A stretch of DNA of 5,634 bases. Source: JAYOFM01 sp038117225. GTDB lineage: Bacteria > Pseudomonadota > Alphaproteobacteria > Rhodospirillales > Casp-alpha2. The translations under genes and the position numbers were made by a program. How positions within the stretch are numbered: the stretch's first letter is position 1; every line of letters begins with the position of its first letter. This document shows, piece by piece, positions 1 to 5,283 of the stretch. The notes under the pieces are model-generated. The model was not told the DNA's origin. It saw only the letters and a list, made by a program, of their open reading frames with translations, and did no database searches. The DNA is taken from positions 1 to 5,634 of the forward strand of contig JAYOFM010000163.1 in assembly GCA_038117225.1 (NCBI GenBank), read 5' to 3'.

Positions 1-899
1 CAAGACGATCTGGCTGTTCCGGGAGTTGCTGACCGAGGCCAAGGCCATGGATAAGCTCTTCGCCCGGTTCAATGCCGTGTTGGAGGAGCAGGGCTACTTG
101 GCGATGTCCGGCCAGATCGTTGACGCCACCATCGTCGCCGCGCCGCGCCAGCGCAATACCGACGGCGAGAAGGAGGCGATCAAGGCTGGGCGCATTCCCG
201 ATGACTGGGCGGGCAAGCCGGCCAAGCTGCGCCAGAAGGACCGCGATGCCCGCTGGACGGTGAAGTATTCCAAGGCCAAGCCCAAAGCGGACGGCAAGCC
301 TCAGGTGGACCTGGCGATCCCGGCCTTCGGCTACAAGAACCATATCTCGACCGACCGCCGCCACGGTATGATCCGCAAGTGGACGGTCACCGACGCGGCG
401 GCCCACGACGGAGCGCGGCTGTGCGATGTCCTGGATAAGAACAACACGGCAAGCGCCGTCTGGGCCGACACCGCCTATCGGTCGAAGAAGAACGAAGCGT
501 TCATGGAGAAAAACGGCTTCGTCTCCCAAGTCCATCGCAAGAAGCCGAAGGGCAAGCCGATGCCCGATGCCACGCGCCGGGCCAATGCCAGGAAATCCAT
601 GGTGCGCTCCAAGGTCGAGCACGTCTTCGCCGCCCAGAAGCACCGAATGGGGTTGTTCATCCGAACCATCGGCATCGAACGGGCGAAGACCAAAATCGCC
701 ATCGCCAACATGGTCTACAACATGCAGCGTCTGGTCTGGCTCAACGCCCGAAGTGCGCCCGGATAGCCGGGAAACGGCGGCAAGGACGCCTCAACAAGCC
801 CCGGAAAACAGAAAATCAGGCGAAAAACCATCCAACGCTAACTGCATTCAGGCCGATCACGCCGCCATGGTCAAAAAATGTCGGTTTTTAGAGGTGTCC
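1..899 (+). mobile_element. IS5-family insertion sequence, right part only (left end outside window)
   Basis: The window opens inside an insertion sequence that carries a DDE transposase and a non-coding tail of about 130 bp after its stop codon. The right boundary is inferred, not proven: the tail ends in a T-rich stretch followed by GAGGTGTCC at 891-899, which has the look of an IS5-type terminal repeat (it would read GGACACCTC inward). The matching left repeat and the target duplication lie outside the window or cannot be paired here. The element sits downstream of the 3' end of the dehydrogenase gene and interrupts no gene that I can see. Confidence 0.7.
2..766 (+). CDS. IS5-family DDE transposase, 5'-truncated by the window edge
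   Basis: This is the catalytic part of a transposase that cuts and joins the ends of its own insertion sequence. The reading frame is open from base 2 (KTIWLFRELL...), so the N-terminus lies upstream of the window; 254 residues are visible. The three catalytic acids of the RNase H-like fold can be placed: Asp in VDATIV (codon at 122), Asp in VWADTAYRS (codon at 467), and Glu in VRSKVEHVFAAQK (codon at 617). The last motif fits the R-x3-E-x6-K part of the IS4/IS5 C1 signature, with Ser where Tyr is usual. The basic linker (KKPKGKPMP) and the ending IANMVYNMQRLVWL are typical of IS5-family proteins. There is no frameshift or internal stop in the visible part, so the gene could be intact. The exact subgroup is not assigned. 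Confidence 0.93.
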   Translation, partial: KTIWLFRELLTEAKAMDKLFARFNAVLEEQGYLAMSGQIVDATIVAAPRQRNTDGEKEAIKAGRIPDDWAGKPAKLRQKDRDARWTVKYSKAKPKADGKPQVDLAIPAFGYKNHISTDRRHGMIRKWTVTDAAAHDGARLCDVLDKNNTASAVWADTAYRSKKNEAFMEKNGFVSQVHRKKPKGKPMPDATRRANARKSMVRSKVEHVFAAQKHRMGLFIRTIGIERAKTKIAIANMVYNMQRLVWLNARSAPG

Positions 900-916
900 A
901 ATCGTTCATTCCCGAC

Positions 917-962
917 AAACACAACGGAAACACACTTGTGCCGCGAATTCAACGTTGTGTTT
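917..962. repeat. 10-bp perfect inverted repeat, possible terminator
   Basis: AAACACAACG at 917-926 is the exact reverse complement of CGTTGTGTTT at 953-962. Three more pairs (GAA 927-929 with TTC 948-950) can form after a 2-nt bulge. It lies between the IS end and the 3' end of the leftward dehydrogenase gene. The right arm runs into TTTTATT, so on the plus strand it resembles a weak factor-independent terminator. On the minus strand, the direction of the dehydrogenase transcript, the T-run is poor (GTTTGTC). The loop is long for a terminator, so the role is uncertain. Confidence 0.35.
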
Positions 963-1005
963 TATTGCTGATCCACGGCCACGTGTTCCCGCTCGTACCC
1001 CCGTA

Positions 1006-1887
1006 TCAATACCCCCGCGCTGGGTTGACGACCCGTTCTAGCGGTTGGCCGGTAAGATAACGTTCCAAGTTGTCGCAGAACATTTCGGCCGAACGCCGCT
1101 CCCAACCTTCGTATTCCGATGAACAGTGCGGCGTGATGATGACGTTGGGCTGCTCCCACAAAGGGCTCGCTGGATCAAGTGGTTCCGTCTCGAAGACATC
1201 AAGCAACGCACCGGCCACGCGGCCTGTGTTTAATGCGCTTAACAAGGCCGACGGATCAATCACGCCGCCCCGCGAAACATCCGCAATCAGCACCCCCGGC
1301 TTCGCGGCCGCAAGGGCGTCGGCACTGATCAGGTGGCGGGTTTCCTCCGTCAACGGTACACAGACGGCGATCGCGTCGGCGTCGGCCAGCAAGCCCTTCA
1401 ATCCATCCGCGCCGACGACTCGTTCGACGCCGTCCATCGGCCGCGGGTTGGCGCGCATGCCGATAACACGCATGCCCATGGCGCGGGCGAGCGGCACGAG
1501 CCGCGCTCCGGTTCCGCCAAGACCGATTACCGCCAGGGTCTTGCCTTCCAGATATTGAATTTTGCGGACTTCCCATCGCCGCGCGTCCTTGTCGCGCCAG
1601 AAATCGGGAAATCGAAATGCCAATGCGATCAACCCGCCGATGATGTACTGGGCCATTGCCTCGCCGGCGACGCCGACGGAATTGGTGACGGTCAAACGTT
1701 TAGGGTCCCAAGGGCGAAGATGGTCTACTCCGACGCCGCCGTTGGAAAACCAATGGACGCTGTCGGACCCGACAATGGCGTCGCGTGGGAATGGCCCGTC
1801 GCCGCCGCGAATGCAGTAAATGATGGTCGGCTTGAAATCGCCGATCGCCGCCACGAGGCCGGCATAGGTGTNNNNNNNNNNCCGCAT
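1006..1887 (-). CDS. D-isomer-specific 2-hydroxyacid dehydrogenase, N-terminus interrupted by an N run
   Basis: This is a cytosolic oxidoreductase that interconverts a 2-keto acid and its D-2-hydroxy acid using NAD(P)H, in the glyoxylate/hydroxypyruvate reductase-like superfamily. Using the numbering that counts ten N, the Rossmann motif GLGGTG is at residues 122-127. The catalytic triad is Arg206 (DVSRGG), Glu235 (DVFETEPL) and His254 (ITPHCSS). The end of the second Rossmann strand reads GMRANPRP, with Arg instead of the acidic residue that favours NAD, so NADP use is plausible. The start ATG at 1887 is followed by CGG and then the N run. Typical members have about 30-40 residues before the segment that here reads TYAGLVAAIGDFKP, so the gap probably hides real coding sequence. 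A weak GGAA lies upstream of the ATG. The gene is divergent from metC. The substrate cannot be told from the sequence. Confidence 0.9.
   Translation of the reverse strand: MRXXXXTYAGLVAAIGDFKPTIIYCIRGGDGPFPRDAIVGSDSVHWFSNGGVGVDHLRPWDPKRLTVTNSVGVAGEAMAQYIIGGLIALAFRFPDFWRDKDARRWEVRKIQYLEGKTLAVIGLGGTGARLVPLARAMGMRVIGMRANPRPMDGVERVVGADGLKGLLADADAIAVCVPLTEETRHLISADALAAAKPGVLIADVSRGGVIDPSALLSALNTGRVAGALLDVFETEPLDPASPLWEQPNVIITPHCSSEYEGWERRSAEMFCDNLERYLTGQPLERVVNPARGY
1872..1881. other. Run of ten N (assembly gap)
   Basis: Ten undetermined bases fall within the first codons of the dehydrogenase gene. The frame happens to stay open across exactly ten N. However, the encoded N-terminal domain is shorter than in relatives, which suggests the run is a placeholder for a longer unsequenced piece rather than ten real positions. 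Confidence 0.95.
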
Positions 1888-2087
1888 GTTTCAATTTCCG
1901 GGAAACGGCACGTCACCGCGTCGGTAACGTCGTCTAGCCGTCGACGGGAATGCATGAGAATTCGTTGCATATGCTATACGTCCTGTTGTTCCAGCTTCCA
2001 CCCTCGCCATCGCGCAATGTGGGGTGTAACGTCCGGGGCTCTGTTATTCGAAAACCGCGCCCTCCCCTTCCCCAGATTGATGGTCCG
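1888..2087. promoter_or_regulatory. Divergent intergenic region between dehydrogenase and metC
   Basis: This 200-bp region must hold the start signals for both flanking genes. Visible structure includes a short palindrome TTTCC-G-GGAAA (1895-1905) next to the dehydrogenase start. There is also a spaced inverted repeat ATGCA (1950-1954) and TGCAT (1966-1970), centred around GAATTC. TATACG (1975-1980) follows it and could be a -10 element for metC, although no good -35 is seen at the usual distance. I do not recognise a SAM or other methionine-related riboswitch. No strong Shine-Dalgarno sequence precedes metC. Confidence 0.3.
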
Positions 2088-3278
2088 ATGAAGATATCCC
2101 GCCCAATTAAAAAAGACACCGTGCTGACCACCGCCGGCCGCGATCCTCATGCTAACCATGGTATCGTCAACCCGCCCGTCTATCACGCCTCGACCGTTCT
2201 GTTCCCAACCATGGACGAATTTCTGACGCGGGATAATCCGCCCTATAAGGGGACCCAATACGGGCGAACAGGCGGACCGACCCAATTCGCTTTCGAGGAC
2301 GCGGTCACGGCACTGCACCAGGGCCACAAATCCGTTTCCGTGCCGTCAGGGCTGGCGGCGATCAACCTCGCCATGTTCGCGTTTCTTGAATCCGGCGACC
2401 ACGCGTTGATCGCTGACACCGTCTATGGTCCAACGCGGGCTCGCGTCTGTGATACCAATCTAAGGCGCGCGGGCGTCGACATCACATACTACGATCCGCA
2501 CATCGGTAGCGGTATCGCAGAGCTGATCCGGCCAGAGACTAAGGTGATCTTCATAGAGTCGCCGGGAACCTACACGTTCGAGATGCAGGATATCCCAGCC
2601 ATCACTGCAGCGGCGCGCAAGGCCGACGTTCTCAGCATAGCCGACAATACTTGGGCCTCGCCCTATTACTGTCAGCCGTTGTCTCTCGGCGTTGATATTG
2701 TCGTTGAAGCGTCGACGAAATACGTGGTCGGCCACGCGGATGCCATGCTTGGTACCGTCACGGTGGCGAACGAAGATCACTTCCAAACCGTCAAGGGACG
2801 GGCAAACGGCCTCGGCTATCACGCCGGACCGGACGATTGTTACCTGGGTCTACGTGGACTGCGCACGCTCTCGGTGCGGCTGGAACGCCATCAGCGGAAC
2901 GGCCTTCGGGTTGCCGAATGGTTGCTCGCTCAGCCCCAGGTGGCCCGCGTCATGTACCCGGCCCTACCCGATGACCCTGGTCACGAGCTGTGGAAACGGG
3001 ACAACCAGGGGGCATCGAGCCTGTTCGGCATCGTCCTTGGCGGTGCCACAACGGATCAGGTTCGCGCATTATTGGACGGCATGGAACTGTTCGGCATGGG
3101 GGCCAGTTGGGGCGGCTATGAAAGCTTGATGATTCCGACGTTCCCCGAAAAGGCACGCACCGTCCGGCCTTGGAAGGCGGAGGGACCGACCCTGCGCCTG
3201 CATATCGGTCTCGAGGATACGGACGATCTGATTGCCGATTTGGATGCCGGGCTGAAACGGATGTCGGCGACGGGTTAG
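2088..3278 (+). CDS. metC: Cystathionine beta-lyase (PLP-dependent, MetC type)
   Basis: This enzyme cleaves cystathionine to homocysteine, pyruvate and ammonia, the penultimate step of the transsulfuration route to methionine, in the cytosol. It belongs to the Cys/Met-metabolism PLP family (fold type I). Counting from the ATG at 2088 it has 396 residues, against 395 in E. coli MetC, and the key residues fall almost in register. These are Tyr58 and Arg60 (QYGRTGGPT, contact cofactor phosphate across the dimer), Tyr113 (DTVYGP), Asp186 (ADNTWA, binds the pyridine nitrogen), Lys211 (STKYVVGHADAM, Schiff base), Ser340-Trp341 (SWGGYESL), and Arg370 (LRLHIGLED, substrate carboxylate). SWGGYESL and GHADAM favour beta-lyase over cystathionine gamma-synthase. 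The frame is open upstream to an ATG at 1950, but those 46 residues do not resemble the family, so 2088 is preferred although its ribosome site is weak. The gene converges on zur with a 16-bp gap. Confidence 0.93.
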   Translation: MKISRPIKKDTVLTTAGRDPHANHGIVNPPVYHASTVLFPTMDEFLTRDNPPYKGTQYGRTGGPTQFAFEDAVTALHQGHKSVSVPSGLAAINLAMFAFLESGDHALIADTVYGPTRARVCDTNLRRAGVDITYYDPHIGSGIAELIRPETKVIFIESPGTYTFEMQDIPAITAAARKADVLSIADNTWASPYYCQPLSLGVDIVVEASTKYVVGHADAMLGTVTVANEDHFQTVKGRANGLGYHAGPDDCYLGLRGLRTLSVRLERHQRNGLRVAEWLLAQPQVARVMYPALPDDPGHELWKRDNQGASSLFGIVLGGATTDQVRALLDGMELFGMGASWGGYESLMIPTFPEKARTVRPWKAEGPTLRLHIGLEDTDDLIADLDAGLKRMSATG

Positions 3279-3294
3279 TGGTTGGGCAGCGGCC

Positions 3295-3789
3295 TCACTG
3301 ACAGTGCGGGCAGAAACCCTCGATCTCGATGGTTGCGTTGTCGACGGTAAAGCCGGCCTTTGCCGCCGATCCGTGGATTGCATTGGCAATGCCGTCGTCA
3401 CTAAGTTCCGCGACCGAGCCACAACCGCGACAAATCAGAAACTGTGCGCCGTGGCGCGTCCCATGATGGGCATCGGGTTCCGTACAGCCGACGAATGCGT
3501 TAAGGCTTTCAATGCGATGCACCAGACCATGGGCCAACAGAAATTCGAGCGCGCGATAGACTGTCGGCGGCGCCGCACCGCCGCGTTCGTTGCGAAGATT
3601 TTCCAAAATCTCATAAGCGCCAAGTGGTTTGTGGCCGTCCCACACCAGTTCCAGAACCCGGCGCCGAAGCGGCGTCAGCCGCGCCCCACGTTCTCGGCAG
3701 AGCGATTCCGCGCGCGCCAGGGCGTCGTCCAGGCAAGCATCGTGGTCGTGGCCGGCGTGGAGAAATGCTTCTGAGTTACTGTCGGGCAT
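3295..3789 (-). CDS. zur: Zinc uptake regulator Zur (Fur family)
   Basis: This is a dimeric DNA-binding repressor that senses zinc and shuts off zinc uptake and zinc-sparing genes when zinc is sufficient. It has 164 residues. The winged-helix domain is about residues 22-95, with RLTPLRRRVLELV and the recognition region PPTVYRALEFLLAHGLVHRIES, which is Zur-like rather than Fur-like. The structural zinc site is Cys120-x2-Cys123 and Cys160-x2-Cys163. The regulatory site residues of E. coli Zur (His77, Cys88, His96, Glu111) align with His91, Cys102, His113 and Glu128. The N-terminus has an extra His/Asp-rich stretch (HAGHDHDAC, residues 11-19) ahead of the DNA-binding domain. The ATG at 3789 is chosen because family homology begins shortly after it; a GAGCGAG lies upstream. 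The gene is divergent from hisI and convergent with metC. No zinc transporter genes are next to it in this window. Confidence 0.92.
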   Translation of the reverse strand: MPDSNSEAFLHAGHDHDACLDDALARAESLCRERGARLTPLRRRVLELVWDGHKPLGAYEILENLRNERGGAAPPTVYRALEFLLAHGLVHRIESLNAFVGCTEPDAHHGTRHGAQFLICRGCGSVAELSDDGIANAIHGSAAKAGFTVDNATIEIEGFCPHCQ

Positions 3790-3826
3790 CGTCTGCTCGC
3801 TCAATCCGCTGCGTGGACGTCGCCGC

Positions 3827-3842
3827 AATGATATAGTATGGC
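3827..3842. promoter_or_regulatory. AT-rich element between zur and hisI; possible Zur operator or -10 region
   Basis: AATGATATAGTATGGC stands out as AT-rich in a GC-rich 81-bp divergent spacer. Compared with the proteobacterial Zur-box core GTTATA-N-TATAAC, with flanking AATG/CATT as in E. coli, it keeps AATG, TATA, the central N, TAT and a C, but the right half degenerates. It also contains TATAGT, usable as a -10 hexamer for hisI, though no convincing TTGACA lies 17 bp upstream. Autoregulation of zur and zinc control of hisI are inferences. Confidence 0.3.
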
Positions 3843-3870
3843 GGCGCACCGGCAAACGGGAACCCGCACC

Positions 3871-4296
3871 ATGAATGACACGACTGCTTTCAGCCGCCTT
3901 GATAAACATGCCGCCGGCGCGGTCGTTGACCTGATCCGATTTGACGATGCCGGCCTTGTTACGGCGGTCGCTCAGCAACACGACTCTGGCGAAGTGCTGA
4001 TGGTGGCCTGGATGAACCGCGACGCCGTCACCGAGACGTTGCAGACTGGCCGTGTCTGTTACTACTCGCGCTCGCGTGCCCGGTTATGGCGCAAGGGAGA
4101 AAGTTCCGGCCAAGTTCAACGGCTCGTCGATTTTCGCTGGGATTGTGACGCCGACACGTTGCTGTTACTGGTCGATCAGGAAGGCGTCGCTTGCCATACC
4201 GGCCGCCGGGCCTGCTTCTTCAACGCCGTCCGCGATGGCGCGCCGGCAGAGATCGCTGAGCCACTGGTCGATCCGGAAAAGCTCTACGGAAAATAG
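3871..4296 (+). CDS. hisI: Phosphoribosyl-AMP cyclohydrolase
   Basis: This enzyme opens the adenine ring of phosphoribosyl-AMP, the third step of histidine biosynthesis, as a cytosolic zinc- and magnesium-dependent homodimer. It has 141 residues, the size of the stand-alone cyclohydrolase, and no fused HisE pyrophosphohydrolase domain. Visible motifs are GEVLMVAWMN (40-49), YYSRSRARLWRKGESSGQ (64-81), and the metal motif DCDAD (91-95). Zinc ligands Cys92, Cys108 and Cys115 have the canonical C-x15-C-x6-C spacing, and Asp91, Asp93 and Asp95 match the magnesium site. The ATG at 3871 gives the normal N-terminus; an in-frame ATG at 3838 would add 11 residues and overlap the AT-rich element, so it is less likely. 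No other his genes are present. The gene starts 81 bp from divergent zur and ends 2 bp before the convergent oxygenase gene. Confidence 0.95.
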   Translation: MNDTTAFSRLDKHAAGAVVDLIRFDDAGLVTAVAQQHDSGEVLMVAWMNRDAVTETLQTGRVCYYSRSRARLWRKGESSGQVQRLVDFRWDCDADTLLLLVDQEGVACHTGRRACFFNAVRDGAPAEIAEPLVDPEKLYGK

Positions 4297-4298
4297 AT

Positions 4299-4937
4299 CT
4301 ATTGCTCCGGCAAGTAGTGTTCTTCCCACTTGAGGACGATGTTAAAGCTGATGGAGATACGTGTTTCCTTGGCCAGGTTCGGGTGAACGAAATGGTTGAG
4401 AAACGCCGGCCATAGCATGATCAAACCAGGTTCCGGCTGCACGGTGAATTCCGGATCGACATTTAGATCGTTCTTGATCGACCCCATATTCACGGCGCCG
4501 CGTGGATCGTAGAAGGTAATACGTCCGGGCCTCACGTCACCGCGATTGCCGGGCGTGTCACGTCCCGACGGTATCTTCACGTAGTAAGTCCCCGAAAGAT
4601 AGCTGTGCGGGTGGTTGTGAGGATCGTGGTAATCACCCAGGCGGTTGACATTGGGCCACGCGTGAATTTGCCAATTGACCGCATAATCGATGCCCATGCC
4701 CCTGAGATAGTCGATGACCAACCGGTTAACCTCCGCCCGCAACCAGTTAGCCCCTGGATGGTCCAGATTGAGAATGTTGTTGTCCCGGTAATCGAGTGTC
4801 AGGTCGGCTTTGCCCCGATCGAGGTCGCGAATCAGTTTCAGCAGTTCCCGGTTTGGTTCGTCAAAATCCGTCAACTGCCGGCGCAGCAAACGGGTTGGCC
4901 AAAGGTCCATGACCTCGGCGTCATTGGGGCCGTTCAC
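4299..4937 (-). CDS. Putative 2-oxoglutarate/Fe(II)-dependent oxygenase (TIGR02466/2OG-FeII_Oxy_5-like)
   Basis: The protein resembles the family of putative Fe(II)/2-oxoglutarate oxygenases that begin with a WPT/FPT motif and have a double-stranded beta-helix core. Its substrate is unknown. Visible hallmarks are LWPTRLLRR near the N-terminus, WQIHAWPNVNRLGDYHDPHNHPHSYLSG split as AWPNVNR (93-99) and the His-rich iron-site region (His104, 107, 109, 111), then SGTYYVKIP (115-123), ITFYDPRG (140-147), PEPGLIMLWPAFLNHFVHP with a distal His182, and ETRISISFNIVL with Arg193, which would bind 2-oxoglutarate. Which upstream histidines bind iron is not certain. The start is unresolved. GTG at 4937 (212 residues) follows a TAG directly, while ATG at 4910 (203 residues) has GAGG just ahead of it and leaves the WPT motif at the expected place. 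It lies downstream of, and probably shares a transcript with, the small-peptide gene. Confidence 0.8.
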   Translation of the reverse strand: MNGPNDAEVMDLWPTRLLRRQLTDFDEPNRELLKLIRDLDRGKADLTLDYRDNNILNLDHPGANWLRAEVNRLVIDYLRGMGIDYAVNWQIHAWPNVNRLGDYHDPHNHPHSYLSGTYYVKIPSGRDTPGNRGDVRPGRITFYDPRGAVNMGSIKNDLNVDPEFTVQPEPGLIMLWPAFLNHFVHPNLAKETRISISFNIVLKWEEHYLPEQ

Positions 4938-5105
4938 CTAAAAGCAGCCGAGAACGCTAGCGACCTGGGTCACGTAGGCGATCATATATGTATCCAGCAC
5001 GTGATCGACGACCACGCCCGTCGCCGCCAGCGTTTCAGGCTGGGCAAACAGGATAACCGCAACGGCGGCCAACACGGCAATGATCAATTTTCGACGCATG
5101 GCCAT
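4938..5105 (-). CDS. Small hypothetical exported or membrane-anchored peptide
   Basis: This is a 55-residue peptide that I do not recognise. It begins MAMRRKLIIAVLAAVAVILF: a short basic region, then about 14 hydrophobic residues, then QPETLAAT, which resembles a signal peptide with possible cleavage after LAA or TLA, or a single membrane anchor. The remaining 25 or so residues (VVVDHVLDTYMIAYVTQVASVLGCF) are fairly hydrophobic and end in one Cys. The start could be ATG 5105 or ATG 5099; a TTG at 5126 is also in frame. None has a strong Shine-Dalgarno sequence. Its TAG stop abuts the first possible start of the oxygenase gene in the same frame. Whether it is translated is not proven; the well-formed signal-like N-terminus is the main support. 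Confidence 0.5.
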   Translation of the reverse strand: MAMRRKLIIAVLAAVAVILFAQPETLAATGVVVDHVLDTYMIAYVTQVASVLGCF

Positions 5106-5128
5106 AATATAGTGCCGTGGCAACAAAA

Positions 5129-5144
5129 TGTGAATGATCTCACG
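5129..5144. promoter_or_regulatory. CRP/FNR-type palindrome TGTGA-N6-TCACG, or part of a tRNA terminator
   Basis: TGTGAATGATCTCACG matches the CRP-type consensus TGTGA-N6-TCACA in nine of ten conserved positions. It sits 24 bp upstream of the small-peptide start. On the minus strand the same bases can form a weak GTGA/TCAC hairpin followed by ATTTTGTT, just after the tRNA, so it could instead act as a modest terminator. Confidence 0.3.
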
Positions 5145-5160
5145 AACAGAAATTGAGGAT

Positions 5161-5237
5161 TGGCGCGCCCGGCAGGACTCGAACCTGCGACATTCTGCTT
5201 AGAAGGCAGATGCTCTATCCAGCTGAGCTACGGGCGC
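5161..5237 (-). tRNA. tRNA-Arg, anticodon TCT
   Basis: Read on the minus strand, this 77-nt gene folds into a complete cloverleaf. The acceptor stem is GCGCCCG with CGGGCGC, then discriminator G and an encoded CCA. The D-arm is AGCTCAGCTGGATAGAGC, the anticodon stem TCTGC/GCAGA with loop CTTCTAA, and the T-arm GCAGG-TTCGAGT-CCTGC. The anticodon TCT is at 5201-5203 and reads AGA/AGG arginine codons, which are rare in GC-rich genomes. It lies 46 bp downstream of the NDUFS4-like gene on the same strand and may be on the same transcript. Confidence 0.97.
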
Positions 5238-5241
5238 TTAC

Positions 5242-5256
5242 CCCGGCACGACCGGG
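5242..5256. repeat. Short GC hairpin in the tRNA leader
   Basis: CCCGG (5242-5246) and CCGGG (5252-5256) form a perfect 5-bp stem with a 5-nt loop between the NDUFS4-like stop and the tRNA 5' end. No T-run follows on either strand, so it is not a convincing terminator. In GC-rich DNA it may be chance. Confidence 0.25.
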
Positions 5257-5283
5257 CAAGCGAGCTCGGCCGGCGGCGTGAAT

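Noticed and set aside
426..971. Second plus-strand frame inside the transposase, running past the IS end
   Set aside because: It is Arg/Ser/Pro-rich as expected of an out-of-frame reading, and the main frame carries the full DDE motif set.
1950..2087. N-terminal extension of MetC from the ATG at 1950
   Set aside because: The 46 extra residues do not resemble the family, and starting at 2088 gives almost exact register with E. coli MetC.
1888..2087. Methionine-type riboswitch (SAM-II or similar) ahead of metC
   Set aside because: I could not match the conserved core of any SAM riboswitch class by eye. A covariance-model search would settle it.
1333..2091. Long plus-strand reading frame opposite the dehydrogenase gene
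   Set aside because: It mirrors the dehydrogenase codons, runs across the N gap, and its product resembles no known protein. Long antisense frames are expected in GC-rich coding DNA.
3304..3774. Plus-strand 156-codon frame opposite zur
   Set aside because: It is fully antisense to a convincing Zur gene, has no ribosome site, and its product has no recognisable fold.
4605..5156. Plus-strand 183-codon frame opposite the oxygenase and small-peptide genes
   Set aside because: It lies antisense to the better-supported oxygenase, and its composition reflects the complementary strand.
5161..5237. tRNA-Arg as an integration site of a genomic island
   Set aside because: No integrase, no repeated tRNA 3' end and no foreign-looking genes are visible beside it in this window.
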